Source: Mageeibacillus sp. UBA1243
GTDB lineage: Bacteria > Bacillota > Clostridia > UBA1212
Assembly: GCA_002308595.1 (NCBI GenBank)
Contig: DBWH01000027.1
Span: 35,650 to 57,109 of the forward strand
DNA: 21,460 nt
Direction of reading: 5' to 3'
Of the stretch, positions 14,664 through 21,460 are shown one piece after another. Positions within the stretch are counted from its first letter, which is position 1; every line of letters begins with the position of its first letter. Position numbers and translations under genes: made by a program. Below the pieces are notes generated by a model. That model was not told where the DNA came from. It did not search any database and saw only the letters and a program-made list of their open reading frames with translations.

Positions 14664-15491
14664 TCATATAAAAAGAAACTCTACGGAATGTGTTTTTACT
14701 TCTGTTGTAAGATTGGAATTATTGTTTCTGGCTCCCAAAAAAGCAAGCGCGAAGTATAGTAACCAAGCAACTGCAATTATGATGAATTTTATAACGGGAT
14801 TCATGTCTTTTTTCCTGCTGAGAAGAATTGTTAATGGCAATGGAAAAATGAATATCCATCCCAAGACCCAAAGCCATGTTTTGCTTCTTTTCCTCTTCTG
14901 AGATGAATTTCCGGCATAAGAAGTATTCTTGTTACTTATGTTGTTGTAACCACAATTTGGACATGCATTAGTAAAGAACTCCGTTCCGCAAGAAGGACAA
15001 GTTTTTGCCTTTGTTCCTATTTTCACGCCACAGGTTGGGCAATAGTTGCCGGTATCAAATAAAGTCCCGCAATTGGAACACCTATAGCTAAACTCATTAG
15101 CGGCACACGAACTGCATTTTGTTTCGTTATCTTTGTTTATTTGGCCACAATACTTACAAATCTTCATTACTGGTTCTGTATTCTCCTCTACTGGATTATA
15201 ACTTAATTCAACAGGCGCATTTGTTTCGAGAATATTGTAATCTGCCGTCGCAGCCTGTTTGCTATTCTTCTTTTTTGATGTCTTCCCAAGTCTAAAGAAA
15301 GAGGGAAAAAGCCTTTTAGTTGTTTTAGCGTAGGCTTTGTTGTATGCAGCTTTCTTTGGATTTTTTATCCATCCAGATCCCTTTTTTCCATACCCCGGTA
15401 TAACTGCCTTCTTTATGGTTCGCTTCACTTTTCCTGTCGTTCGAGCCTTGAAGGACTGTTTCAAACTAGGTTTTCTGATTCCAACTTTCAA
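14664..15491 (-). CDS. Zinc-ribbon membrane protein
   Basis: This 275-residue protein has a very basic N-terminus (MKVGIRKPSLKQSFKART... KKGSGWIKNPKKAAYNKAYAKTT), a conserved opening seen in many Bacillota and phage-associated proteins. Residues about 110-190 contain tandem zinc-ribbon knuckles: CKYCG...CSSC, CSNCG...CPTCG and CPSCG...CPNCG. Two hydrophobic helices follow (about 205-225 and 232-252; WLWVLGWIFIFPLPLTILL and VIKFIIIAVAWLLYFALAFLG). The start codon is TTG at 15491, overlapping the channel stop by 4 bases (TTGA), and the N-terminal match supports it. Function is unknown; binding of DNA, RNA or protein at the membrane is possible. Base composition is clearly more AT-rich than its neighbours outside the channel gene, suggesting transfer. 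Confidence 0.8.
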   Translation of the reverse strand: MKVGIRKPSLKQSFKARTTGKVKRTIKKAVIPGYGKKGSGWIKNPKKAAYNKAYAKTTKRLFPSFFRLGKTSKKKNSKQAATADYNILETNAPVELSYNPVEENTEPVMKICKYCGQINKDNETKCSSCAANEFSYRCSNCGTLFDTGNYCPTCGVKIGTKAKTCPSCGTEFFTNACPNCGYNNISNKNTSYAGNSSQKRKRSKTWLWVLGWIFIFPLPLTILLSRKKDMNPVIKFIIIAVAWLLYFALAFLGARNNNSNLTTEVKTHSVEFLFI

Positions 15492-16261
15492 CTTTCTTTT
15501 TCCAACCTTTCTGACTCTACTTTGGAAGCGTCTATAGTTTCATCAATCTCAGCATCACGCTTGTTCAACTCATCCAAGAATCCTGCAGTAATAATACCAG
15601 AAGGTAATGCAATAATGGCTATTCCGAAAACTGAGGAAATCATCGTAATAACTCTACCCATTACAGTGACTGGGTATATATCTCCATAGCCTACAGTCGT
15701 CAACGATACTGTTGCCCAGTATACTGCGTCAAAAAAGTTCTTGAATGAGTCAGGTTCAACATTGAACACAATCAAAGCTGAAACCATTACATATGCAACT
15801 GCCAATATCCCTACAGTTAGAAGAGGACGACGTTGCTTGGCGAATACAGCCTTGACTATTCTTATGCTCTTTGAGTATCGGAACACTTTGAATATTCTGA
15901 ACACGCGCAAAGTTCTGAAAAGGCGAAATACTTTAAGTACTCTAAACCCATTGCTGATGATGCTCAATGATGGAAGAATACACAACAAATCTATAATTGC
16001 CATTGGCGTAATCGGATATAACAAGAATGACCATACGCCTTTTTTTAATTTGAAGTCTGCCGTCAATACCCTCAGGATATAGTCAACTATGAATATTGTA
16101 ACTGCAATCTTATCAATCAACTCAAAAACAAAATGATTGCTTTTGAATGCAAGCGGAACCAAACTTGCAATAATGACCGTCATCATAAAAAAATCATAAA
16201 GGTTGCTTAGTCTGTCTTCTTCTTTGGCGGCTTCGATTATTTGAAAAATGCGTTTTCTCAT
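15488..16261 (-). CDS. Voltage-gated K+ channel (Kv-type, six transmembrane helices)
   Basis: This 257-residue ion channel has S1 (about 25-42, DFFMMTVIIASLVPLAF), S2 and S3 (FIVDYILRVL; MAIIDLLCILPSL), and an unusually regular S4 voltage sensor with a basic residue about every third position (FRVLKVFRLFRTLRVFRIFKVFR). The S5-pore-S6 module follows, with the K+ selectivity filter TVGYGD at about 189-194. The acidic C-terminal tail lacks RCK or cyclic-nucleotide domains. The start was set at the ATG at 16261 because GGAG (complement of 16269-16272) is ideally spaced; an ATG at 16279 overlaps that site. It would let K+ across the membrane in response to voltage. It is AT-rich and translationally coupled to the zinc-ribbon protein. 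Confidence 0.92.
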   Translation of the reverse strand: MRKRIFQIIEAAKEEDRLSNLYDFFMMTVIIASLVPLAFKSNHFVFELIDKIAVTIFIVDYILRVLTADFKLKKGVWSFLLYPITPMAIIDLLCILPSLSIISNGFRVLKVFRLFRTLRVFRIFKVFRYSKSIRIVKAVFAKQRRPLLTVGILAVAYVMVSALIVFNVEPDSFKNFFDAVYWATVSLTTVGYGDIYPVTVMGRVITMISSVFGIAIIALPSGIITAGFLDELNKRDAEIDETIDASKVESERLEKES

Positions 16262-16378
16262 GTTAAAGCTCCAGTGCATCTGTTTTTCTAAACTGTTTAG
16301 ATTGTATTATTCCGGGCTTTTTTATTTTCTGCAATTTGAAGCCCCCTCATTCGACCTAAAGCAGCTATCCTTGTTTAA

Positions 16379-16408
16379 ATTATATCACACTTGTTTCGAG
16401 TATTAAAA
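16379..16408 (-). promoter_or_regulatory. Extended -10 promoter for the K+ channel/zinc-ribbon pair
   Basis: The minus strand carries TGATATAAT: a perfect TATAAT (complement of 16379-16384) with a TGn extension. The -35 region (TTTTAA, about 16403-16408) is a weak match. Transcription would start near 16372, giving a leader of about 110 bases. Confidence 0.6.
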
Positions 16409-16466
16409 GTTTTCAATGGCGATATGTTGTGTCAGATTATAAAATCTTGCATTTTTCAACATGAAC

Positions 16467-16630
16467 TATAATTATTGGTAAACAACTGTAGATGGAGGAA
16501 AGGAATATAATCGATGGGTCTGATTATATGATATCTATGCAACATTTCAACTTGGCGCTATAAATAGTTTAACGAATGCCTAAGCCGTGCACAAAAGCGA
16601 GGGTTTGCGGCCCTCGCTTTTGTGTTTTTA
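16467..16630 (+). ncRNA. Possible short plus-strand transcript (small RNA or gene remnant)
   Basis: In the 391-base gap between the channel and GH2 genes there is a TATAAT (16467-16472). A strong ribosome-like GGAGGAAAGG lies about 20 bases after the likely start, and an ATG at 16514 opens only five codons (MGLII) before a stop. About 60 bases further on is the strong hairpin at 16590-16624 with a plus-strand T-run. Together these outline a transcript of about 150 bases. The -35 is poor (TTGCAT is only 14 bases upstream). It could be a small RNA, a leader-peptide relic or a decayed gene. No known RNA family was recognised. Confidence 0.3.
16590..16629. terminator. Strong bidirectional terminator hairpin downstream of GH2
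   Basis: CACAAAAGCGAGGG (16590-16603) pairs perfectly over 14 bases with CCCTCGCTTTTGTG (16611-16624) across a 7-base loop. On the plus strand TTTTT follows directly (16625-16629). On the minus strand the 3' arm itself contains CTTTTGTG, so the hairpin can also end the GH2 transcript, whose stop lies about 30 bases away. Confidence 0.8.
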
Positions 16631-16652
16631 TTTCAAATTTGTTTCATCATTT

Positions 16653-19600
16653 TCAGCTCTTTTTGGCCTTGTTTTTCCTGATGACCAAAACAATTACAAC
16701 GACGGCAGCGGCCGCCAGAACTGCCCCTATGACGATGAAAATGACGGGGCTCGGGCCGTTTGCGGAGCCTGCGGGCAGCTCTTCCTTGAAGTCGCCGACC
16801 TCGACAACGCAGCGCTCGATGAACCTTTCGCTTGACGTTTTAACCGTGATGAGAGCCGTGCCCTCTGCGACGGCGGTTACCTTGCCGCTCTGGTCAACGG
16901 TTGCGACGCTCTCGTCGGAGCTCTCCCAAATGAGAGCGAGGTTGTCGTCAACGTTCTCAAAAAGCACCTTGATGTTGAAGTCAGTCTCCGGTTTGGCTCT
17001 GTAAAGGGCCTTTTCGAACTTGAGCTCGCCAAGGTAATTGCCCTCGTAGATCGCTTTTACGACGGATTCAGCATTGGCGGTGCGTACGATCATGACTTCG
17101 TCAAACTCGCCGTCGACCATAAACTCGCCGCCCGGGAGCGAGCCGAGCACGAGGTCGAAGTTCCTTGGCGATATATCGCTCTTGAGCTTGACGCTTCCGG
17201 CCTTCTCGCCGTTGATCCAGCAGACGAGCTCAGCGCCCGTAAACGTGAATGCGAAGTGGGTCCACTTGCCGGCATACTTTTTCAGGTTGACGCCGAACGA
17301 GCTGTCGCAGAGCTCGGGGCAGTAAAGCTTGAGTTCGCCTTCGTTTGCGTAAATTTCGAAGTGGCCCGTAATTTTGGTGCCTTTCGCAAGGAGAACCTTG
17401 AATCCGCTGAAGCCGTCTTTGTTGCCCTTGAACCAGAAGGAGATCACCGTCTTTTTGAATGTGATGTCGGTCTCGGAGAGGATGATGTTGGTCTTGGCGG
17501 GTTTGATTGCGCTGCCTTTGACACCGTCAACGTATTTGGCGTCGGTTGCCTTGCCGTCAAGGGTGTGGTAGTGCGACCCGTCCTTCAGAACCTTGGATTT
17601 GTCGTCGAACGACCAGTAGCCCACGAGCGTGTTGTCGAGCTTGAAGCTGCTTCTCACGGCGCGGTTGCCCTTGGCGGAAGTGTCCTTGACGCCAATGACA
17701 GTGATCGTCCTTCCGGAGAAGTTGCCGTCAACGCCTTCAAACGTCAGGTCGACCGAGTAGCCGTCGGCTTTGGGTACAGCGCTCACGACCTTGGCGCCGA
17801 AGTTCAGCACGTAATAGTCTGTAATCGAGGCGGACTCGGGATCGACTTTGCGGTTGAAAACGACCGTCGCGGAGTTGTTTCCTGTCACCTCAAACTTTGT
17901 CACGTAAGGCGGGTTGTTGTCCGCCGCCGTTGTGCACTTGACGGATTTGCTCTTCTGCGAGGCGTTCATACCGCCGTTGACAGCGACAAGCTCAACCGTG
18001 TACTCGGTTATCTCGCTGAGGTTTTCGATCGTATGCGAGTTCGCGGTGCCTTTTATAAGGGCCGAAAGCTCGCCGTCAACGTAAAGCTCGTAATATCTGA
18101 GGCTGTATGCGTTCTTCGGCTTGTTCCATGTCAGGGTAATCGTGTCGTAGTTGTTTGAGACCGCCTTGATGTTCTGCGGCGCCGCAGGGGCCGCGTCGCC
18201 CGCGTTCTTGTCAAGCAAGTTGAAGCCCTTGAGGCCTTTGATTGCATTGGCGTCATTCACCGTGAAGCTGTAGGTTTCGCCGGGCTCGAGCCAGAAGAAG
18301 TTGTCGGCAGGCCTGAAGCTGTCGGAGTCGGAACCCGCGTCAAAGTTCACCGCAACCGCAGGCACGTCGCTGTTGTTCTTAACCGTTACGGTATTTCCGT
18401 TTGCGGTATAAGTCACGTCCGCCGCAGGGATTGCGTAGAGGCATCCGGGGTCCTTGCCGGAGTTCATGAACATGTAGTTGCGCGCGACCTGTTTGCCGTC
18501 CTTGAAGAGTGTTGTGACGAGGAAAAGAGGCGCCGAATCGGTCTGCTCCGCGGTGAGTGCGAATGAACCGACTTTTTTGTTCATGTCAACGGAGCCGCTG
18601 CCCGTGTAGGACTGCTCCTTGACGAGTTTCAGGCGGTTGTTGTAGGCCTTTACGGTAACCTCCCAGCTTGCGCCGGAGAGCTCATCCGCATCGTCAAGCA
18701 CGTAGACCGGGAAGTCTATCGTCTTGTCGGTTTTATTATAGGTGTCGTACCTGTCTGCCTTGAGGCCCGCGGTGAGAGGCGCGTACGCGTCCTGCATAAA
18801 CCAGTAAGCCATCTTGGGCGTTCCGTAGTAGTCGACAACGCTCCAGGACGCGCCCGGATATACGTCGTTAAACTTGTAGAACATGACCATCGACTGGTTC
18901 GGGAAGTTGATTCTCGAGTTCAGTGCGGCAAAATAGTCCGCCATCATCTGGGCAATCTGACTGCCGGTGACAAGGCTCTCAAGGTCGTTAACCTCCACAA
19001 ACTGAGAAGCGTAGTGTATGAACGTGTCAATGTCATACCCGTAAGGCGTCTGAGTCCAGCCCTTCATTCCGTTAAAGGTCGCCGTGTGGTAGGCTATCGT
19101 GCCCTCGGGGTTTATCGGCCACTCTGCCATCTCCTCAGCGGTAGCAAATTTTGCGATGGACTCAAGGTTCATCATCGCGTCAAGGCCGTACTCGTGCAGG
19201 TTGCTTGTGAAATTATAGTAAATCTCAGCATAGTTTTCGGGATCTTCGCCGCCCCAATGGATGTGGTTGTGCACGATTCCGTAAGCTCCCACGCCGCCGT
19301 CCTGGCGCCAGAAATCTCTGGTGCCGTCGTACTTGTACGTGAGGGTGCCGATCTCGTTCATGATCTTGTCGTCAACGGTGGCCTCGCCCTCATTTCCTCC
19401 TCCGTAAACGAGAAGGCTGGCACGGTTCCTGATTCTCTTGGTGTTAAGAATTACTGTCTCGTAGAGCACGTCCTTAGGCTGCGTCTTCTGGCTGTCCCAG
19501 CAGCAGGGCCACTCCTGATATACGCAGATGCCGTACTCGTCGCAGAGGTCGTAGAAGTCCTCCGTTTCAACCATGCCGCCGCCCCACGAACGGAACACGT

Positions 19601-20831
19601 TGAGACCCATGTCGTAAGCCCTGCAGAGTATCCTGTCGTAGTCCTCGCGGGTAAAGTTCATGCCCGCGTCAATCGTGCACCAGTTGGCGCCTTTAAGGAA
19701 CACAGTCTTTCCGTTAAAGACTGCGGTGCGGTTGTACATATTGGCGGCTTCTTTGCGGCCCGTGGCAATCAGTTTTAGCGTGCGGATACCGAAATCGGTG
19801 CTGTCGTAAGACCTGCTGCCGTCGCTGCCCACAAAGAGCGTCTCCATCGTGTAGAGGTTCTGATTTCCGTAGCCGTGCGGCCACCAAAGCTTAAAATCGG
19901 GTATGTCAAAGCGGAGCCTGACGTTTCTGTCGCCCGTTTCGGTCGATTCGGGGAGCGTGTAGGTGAACGAGCAGCTGTCGCCAATGAAATTCTTCGGGGA
20001 AACCGTGACATAGAGCGTTCCGGAAACCTTCCTGTCCGAAGAAGCCGTTATATCAACCGAGAGGTCCATCGTGCCTGTCTCGTGCGAAACGGTCGTAATG
20101 AACGGGTGGTCGAGGTTCCGGTTCGAGCGGTCCTCGATCCTCACGGAGTTCCAGATGCCAATGGGAGGCAGATCCGCGTAGTGCCAGGCGTAAGAGCAGT
20201 TAAAAACAACCGTCTGCGTGTAATTGATAACGGGCTTCAGGCGTACCACCAATGTGTTTTCGCCCTTCTTTATCACGTCGGACACGTCAATGTACGGGCC
20301 GCCGAACATGCCCTGGTGCGAACCGACGCTCACGCCGTTCAGCGTGACGTCCATGCGGTCGGCAACGCCGTCAAAGCACAGGAAAACGTTCTTTCCGCTT
20401 CCGGAGTAGTTAAATACCTTTCTGTAGTACCAGCTGCTGTTTCCGAGCTCCTTGGCGGCAGCATCGTTACGCCCGACCGTCGGGTTCTCGATGGCGCCAA
20501 TCTTGTAAAGCGCCCCGCTGATGCTCGAGGGAACGGTGACCGTGTATGCCTTGGCCCAGGCGTCTTTCGTTGAAGTCAGAAGCCAGTCGTCGCCGTCGAG
20601 CACCTGCTGATAGCCGCATGACGAAGCTGCGCCGGCGGCCTCATTGGCGCCTTTTTCAGCCGTGATCACAACGGGTTCTTTGTCCATCGGCGAGTCGGTT
20701 TTCATGTAGCTCAGCCTCTCGGATTCCGCCATGCTGCGCGCGTAAGCAATCAATGTGCCTAAGCCGGCAACACTTGCCGCTATACATATCATCAATAACA
20801 ATGCGATTGTTTTTCCAGATTTACGTCTCAT
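16653..20831 (-). CDS. Large multidomain GH2 glycosidase (beta-mannosidase-like), membrane anchored
   Basis: This 1392-residue exported enzyme starts with a signal or anchor helix (KTIALLLMICIAASVAGLGTLIAYA); CGGAGA precedes the ATG. The GH2 jelly-roll (about 75-210; YYRKVFNYSGSGKNVFLCFDGVADRMDVTLNG), Ig-like domain (about 220-330) and barrel (about 350-650; NVFRSWGGGMVETEDFYDLCDEYGICVYQEWP) are all recognisable. GGGNEGEA carries the probable acid/base Glu481, and LHEYGLD the probable nucleophile Glu547. Accessory domains follow in order: Ig-like linkers, fibronectin type III (about 875-970), an SbsA-type Ig-like domain (about 975-1070), LamG (about 1080-1275), a BIG_2-like domain (about 1285-1340) and a C-terminal helix with a basic end. 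The barrel resembles beta-mannosidases or related amino-sugar enzymes; the exact substrate cannot be fixed. It lies 67 bases after the LamG protein gene, probably in one operon. Confidence 0.9.
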   Translation of the reverse strand: MRRKSGKTIALLLMICIAASVAGLGTLIAYARSMAESERLSYMKTDSPMDKEPVVITAEKGANEAAGAASSCGYQQVLDGDDWLLTSTKDAWAKAYTVTVPSSISGALYKIGAIENPTVGRNDAAAKELGNSSWYYRKVFNYSGSGKNVFLCFDGVADRMDVTLNGVSVGSHQGMFGGPYIDVSDVIKKGENTLVVRLKPVINYTQTVVFNCSYAWHYADLPPIGIWNSVRIEDRSNRNLDHPFITTVSHETGTMDLSVDITASSDRKVSGTLYVTVSPKNFIGDSCSFTYTLPESTETGDRNVRLRFDIPDFKLWWPHGYGNQNLYTMETLFVGSDGSRSYDSTDFGIRTLKLIATGRKEAANMYNRTAVFNGKTVFLKGANWCTIDAGMNFTREDYDRILCRAYDMGLNVFRSWGGGMVETEDFYDLCDEYGICVYQEWPCCWDSQKTQPKDVLYETVILNTKRIRNRASLLVYGGGNEGEATVDDKIMNEIGTLTYKYDGTRDFWRQDGGVGAYGIVHNHIHWGGEDPENYAEIYYNFTSNLHEYGLDAMMNLESIAKFATAEEMAEWPINPEGTIAYHTATFNGMKGWTQTPYGYDIDTFIHYASQFVEVNDLESLVTGSQIAQMMADYFAALNSRINFPNQSMVMFYKFNDVYPGASWSVVDYYGTPKMAYWFMQDAYAPLTAGLKADRYDTYNKTDKTIDFPVYVLDDADELSGASWEVTVKAYNNRLKLVKEQSYTGSGSVDMNKKVGSFALTAEQTDSAPLFLVTTLFKDGKQVARNYMFMNSGKDPGCLYAIPAADVTYTANGNTVTVKNNSDVPAVAVNFDAGSDSDSFRPADNFFWLEPGETYSFTVNDANAIKGLKGFNLLDKNAGDAAPAAPQNIKAVSNNYDTITLTWNKPKNAYSLRYYELYVDGELSALIKGTANSHTIENLSEITEYTVELVAVNGGMNASQKSKSVKCTTAADNNPPYVTKFEVTGNNSATVVFNRKVDPESASITDYYVLNFGAKVVSAVPKADGYSVDLTFEGVDGNFSGRTITVIGVKDTSAKGNRAVRSSFKLDNTLVGYWSFDDKSKVLKDGSHYHTLDGKATDAKYVDGVKGSAIKPAKTNIILSETDITFKKTVISFWFKGNKDGFSGFKVLLAKGTKITGHFEIYANEGELKLYCPELCDSSFGVNLKKYAGKWTHFAFTFTGAELVCWINGEKAGSVKLKSDISPRNFDLVLGSLPGGEFMVDGEFDEVMIVRTANAESVVKAIYEGNYLGELKFEKALYRAKPETDFNIKVLFENVDDNLALIWESSDESVATVDQSGKVTAVAEGTALITVKTSSERFIERCVVEVGDFKEELPAGSANGPSPVIFIVIGAVLAAAAVVVIVLVIRKNKAKKS

Positions 20832-20898
20832 TAAGCGTTTCTCCGTTTTTCCCTGTTTTTAGGATATAACCAATGTCTCTCGCGCATTCTGCGCGTGT

Positions 20899-21460
20899 TT
20901 ATCTTTTCTTTTTCGCTATAAAAGCGGCTGCGGCAATTGCGGCAATCGCGCCGAATCCCGTCAGTGCTCCGCCGCAGCCTTTCTTACCGGCAGGCTTCGG
21001 TGTGGCGGTGGGCTCGGCATCGGGCTTGGGAGTTGCCGTGGCTTCTGCCGGGGGCTCCGTCATGTCGGGAACGTCGGTGGCATCGGGGGTCGCAGTGGGT
21101 TCCGGCGTCGCTGTGGGCTCCGGAGTAGGCGTGGGAGGCTCGTAACCCTCGGGGTAGTTTGCCTCGACAAGCTTCACAACGTCGTCGTGCGCCGCGGCGG
21201 GATCCGAATAAAGCTTCATAATAAACTCATCGCTCATGGGGTAGTCTGCGACAATAAGCTCGTCGTACTCGCCGATGCAGGTGAGCGTGCGGTCGTTGAG
21301 ACCGCCGATTGAAATGTAGTCCTCGGCGTCGCCGAAACCGTTCATCAGGATGGTCCTGTTTGCGCTGTAGACGAGCTCGCCGTTCAGGAACAGCTTGAAC
21401 ATGCCGTCTCCGTTGACGGCGGCGATGTGGCAGAATTCGCCGCGTTCGGCATTGGCGTTT
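20899..21460 (-). CDS. LamG-type surface protein, C-terminal part, with KKGCGG tail (cut by window edge)
   Basis: The open frame runs off the right edge, and only the last 187 residues are visible. They begin in the final strands of a LamG/concanavalin-like domain (FCHIAAVNGDGMFKLFLNGELVYSA...IGEYDELIVADYPMSDEFIMKLY). A Thr/Pro stalk with ATPEPTATPEPTATPD repeats follows, then AGKKGCGG, a hydrophobic helix (ALTGFGAIAAIAAAAFIA) and KKKR. The internal ATG at 21402 falls inside the LamG domain and is not the true start. The tail matches that of the protein ending at 8780. It sits just upstream of the GH2 gene, which also has a LamG domain, so a shared role in binding glycans at the cell surface is likely. 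Any catalytic domain would lie outside the window. Confidence 0.85.
   Translation of the reverse strand, partial: NANAERGEFCHIAAVNGDGMFKLFLNGELVYSANRTILMNGFGDAEDYISIGGLNDRTLTCIGEYDELIVADYPMSDEFIMKLYSDPAAAHDDVVKLVEANYPEGYEPPTPTPEPTATPEPTATPDATDVPDMTEPPAEATATPKPDAEPTATPKPAGKKGCGGALTGFGAIAAIAAAAFIAKKKR

Larger units (their letters stand above)
1860..21457. repeat. Dispersed iterated octamer CGCCAATG / CATTGGCG, 26 copies
   Basis: Exact CGCCAATG on the plus strand starts at 1860, 2197, 3234, 5021, 5567, 5948, 7148, 8209, 10796, 11264, 13067, 13944, 17690 and 19979. The complement CATTGGCG starts at 3636, 4922, 6838, 7172, 9055, 10522, 12226, 16001, 17072, 18245, 20642 and 21450. That is 14 and 12 copies, where about 0.65 in total would be expected by chance with equal base frequencies. 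Twenty-two copies lie in genes, in different frames and both orientations relative to transcription; four lie between genes. Positions were read by eye, so one or two may have been missed. Confidence 0.9.

Noticed and set aside
17256..18158. Plus-strand frame of 300 codons opposite the GH2 gene
   Set aside because: It lies wholly within the accessory domains of the GH2 gene on the other strand; composition and Val/Arg-rich sequence are typical of a shadow frame.
1389..20502. One-mismatch relatives of the octamer (1389, 3144, 4848, 5171, 11897, 13179, 19739, 20156, 20495)
   Set aside because: They were not counted as copies, because seven-base matches are far more likely by chance; they are noted only as possible decayed or emerging sites.
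20881..20895. Hairpin CGCGC-ATTCT-GCGCG between the LamG and GH2 genes
   Set aside because: Only 5 base pairs and no T-run on the minus strand after it; probably not a terminator, and the two genes appear co-transcribed.

Overview
The window looks like part of a chromosome from an uncultured, anaerobic, gut-type member of Bacillota (Clostridia, perhaps Oscillospirales or Christensenellales). This is inferred from gene content (Ddh-type lysine synthesis, KtrAB, Thr/Pro-stalked surface proteins, GH84 and GH2 glycosidases, a DUF3990/HTH pair), AGGAGG-type ribosome binding sites, sigma-A promoters, and mid-GC codon use with GTG and TTG starts. No rRNA, tRNA, CRISPR array or transposase was seen.

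Layout. (1) 1-2832, minus strand: a tightly coupled O-acylation-type operon made of a chimeric lipoprotein (stalk, InlB-like repeat, leucine-rich repeats, SGNH-like domain), a small three-helix membrane protein, and the N-terminus of an MBOAT acyltransferase cut by the window edge. (2) 2941-6976, minus strand: meso-diaminopimelate dehydrogenase (ddh), KtrB, KtrA and a DUF4432 sugar-epimerase-like protein, read from one extended -10 promoter. (3) 7325-8650, plus strand: an AAA/DUF4143 ATPase whose promoter lies inside three 33-bp-spaced direct repeats. (4) 8780-13064: a secreted, stalked surface protein (minus) divergent from a GH84 lipoprotein with a CBM32-like domain (plus). (5) 13230-14544, plus strand: a DUF3990 (ART-like) gene overlapping an HTH gene, with a perfect 16-bp palindrome inside the promoter; it looks like a toxin-antitoxin module. 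(6) 14664-16261, minus strand: an AT-rich, probably acquired pair, a voltage-gated K+ channel and a zinc-ribbon membrane protein. (7) 16653-21460, minus strand: a very large GH2 glycosidase with many accessory domains, and the C-terminus of a LamG-type surface protein.

The genes suggest a cell that trims complex, probably host-derived, glycans at its surface (GH84, GH2, LamG and CBM modules), decorates its own surface polymers by O-acylation, and carries K+ homeostasis and cell-wall precursor genes in one operon.

The most unusual signal is not a gene. The octamer CGCCAATG (complement CATTGGCG) occurs 26 times in 21.46 kb, about one per 0.8 kb and evenly on both strands, against roughly 0.65 expected by chance. 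It sits in genes in several reading frames and also between genes, including one perfect inverted pair. It is almost absent from the AT-rich block. It behaves like a genome-wide iterated oligonucleotide in the manner of cyanobacterial HIP1 or Haemophilus uptake sequences, and I know of no described equivalent with this sequence in Clostridia. A second theme is a shared KKGCGG-helix-KKK C-terminus on two stalked surface proteins, a possible unrecognised sorting tag.
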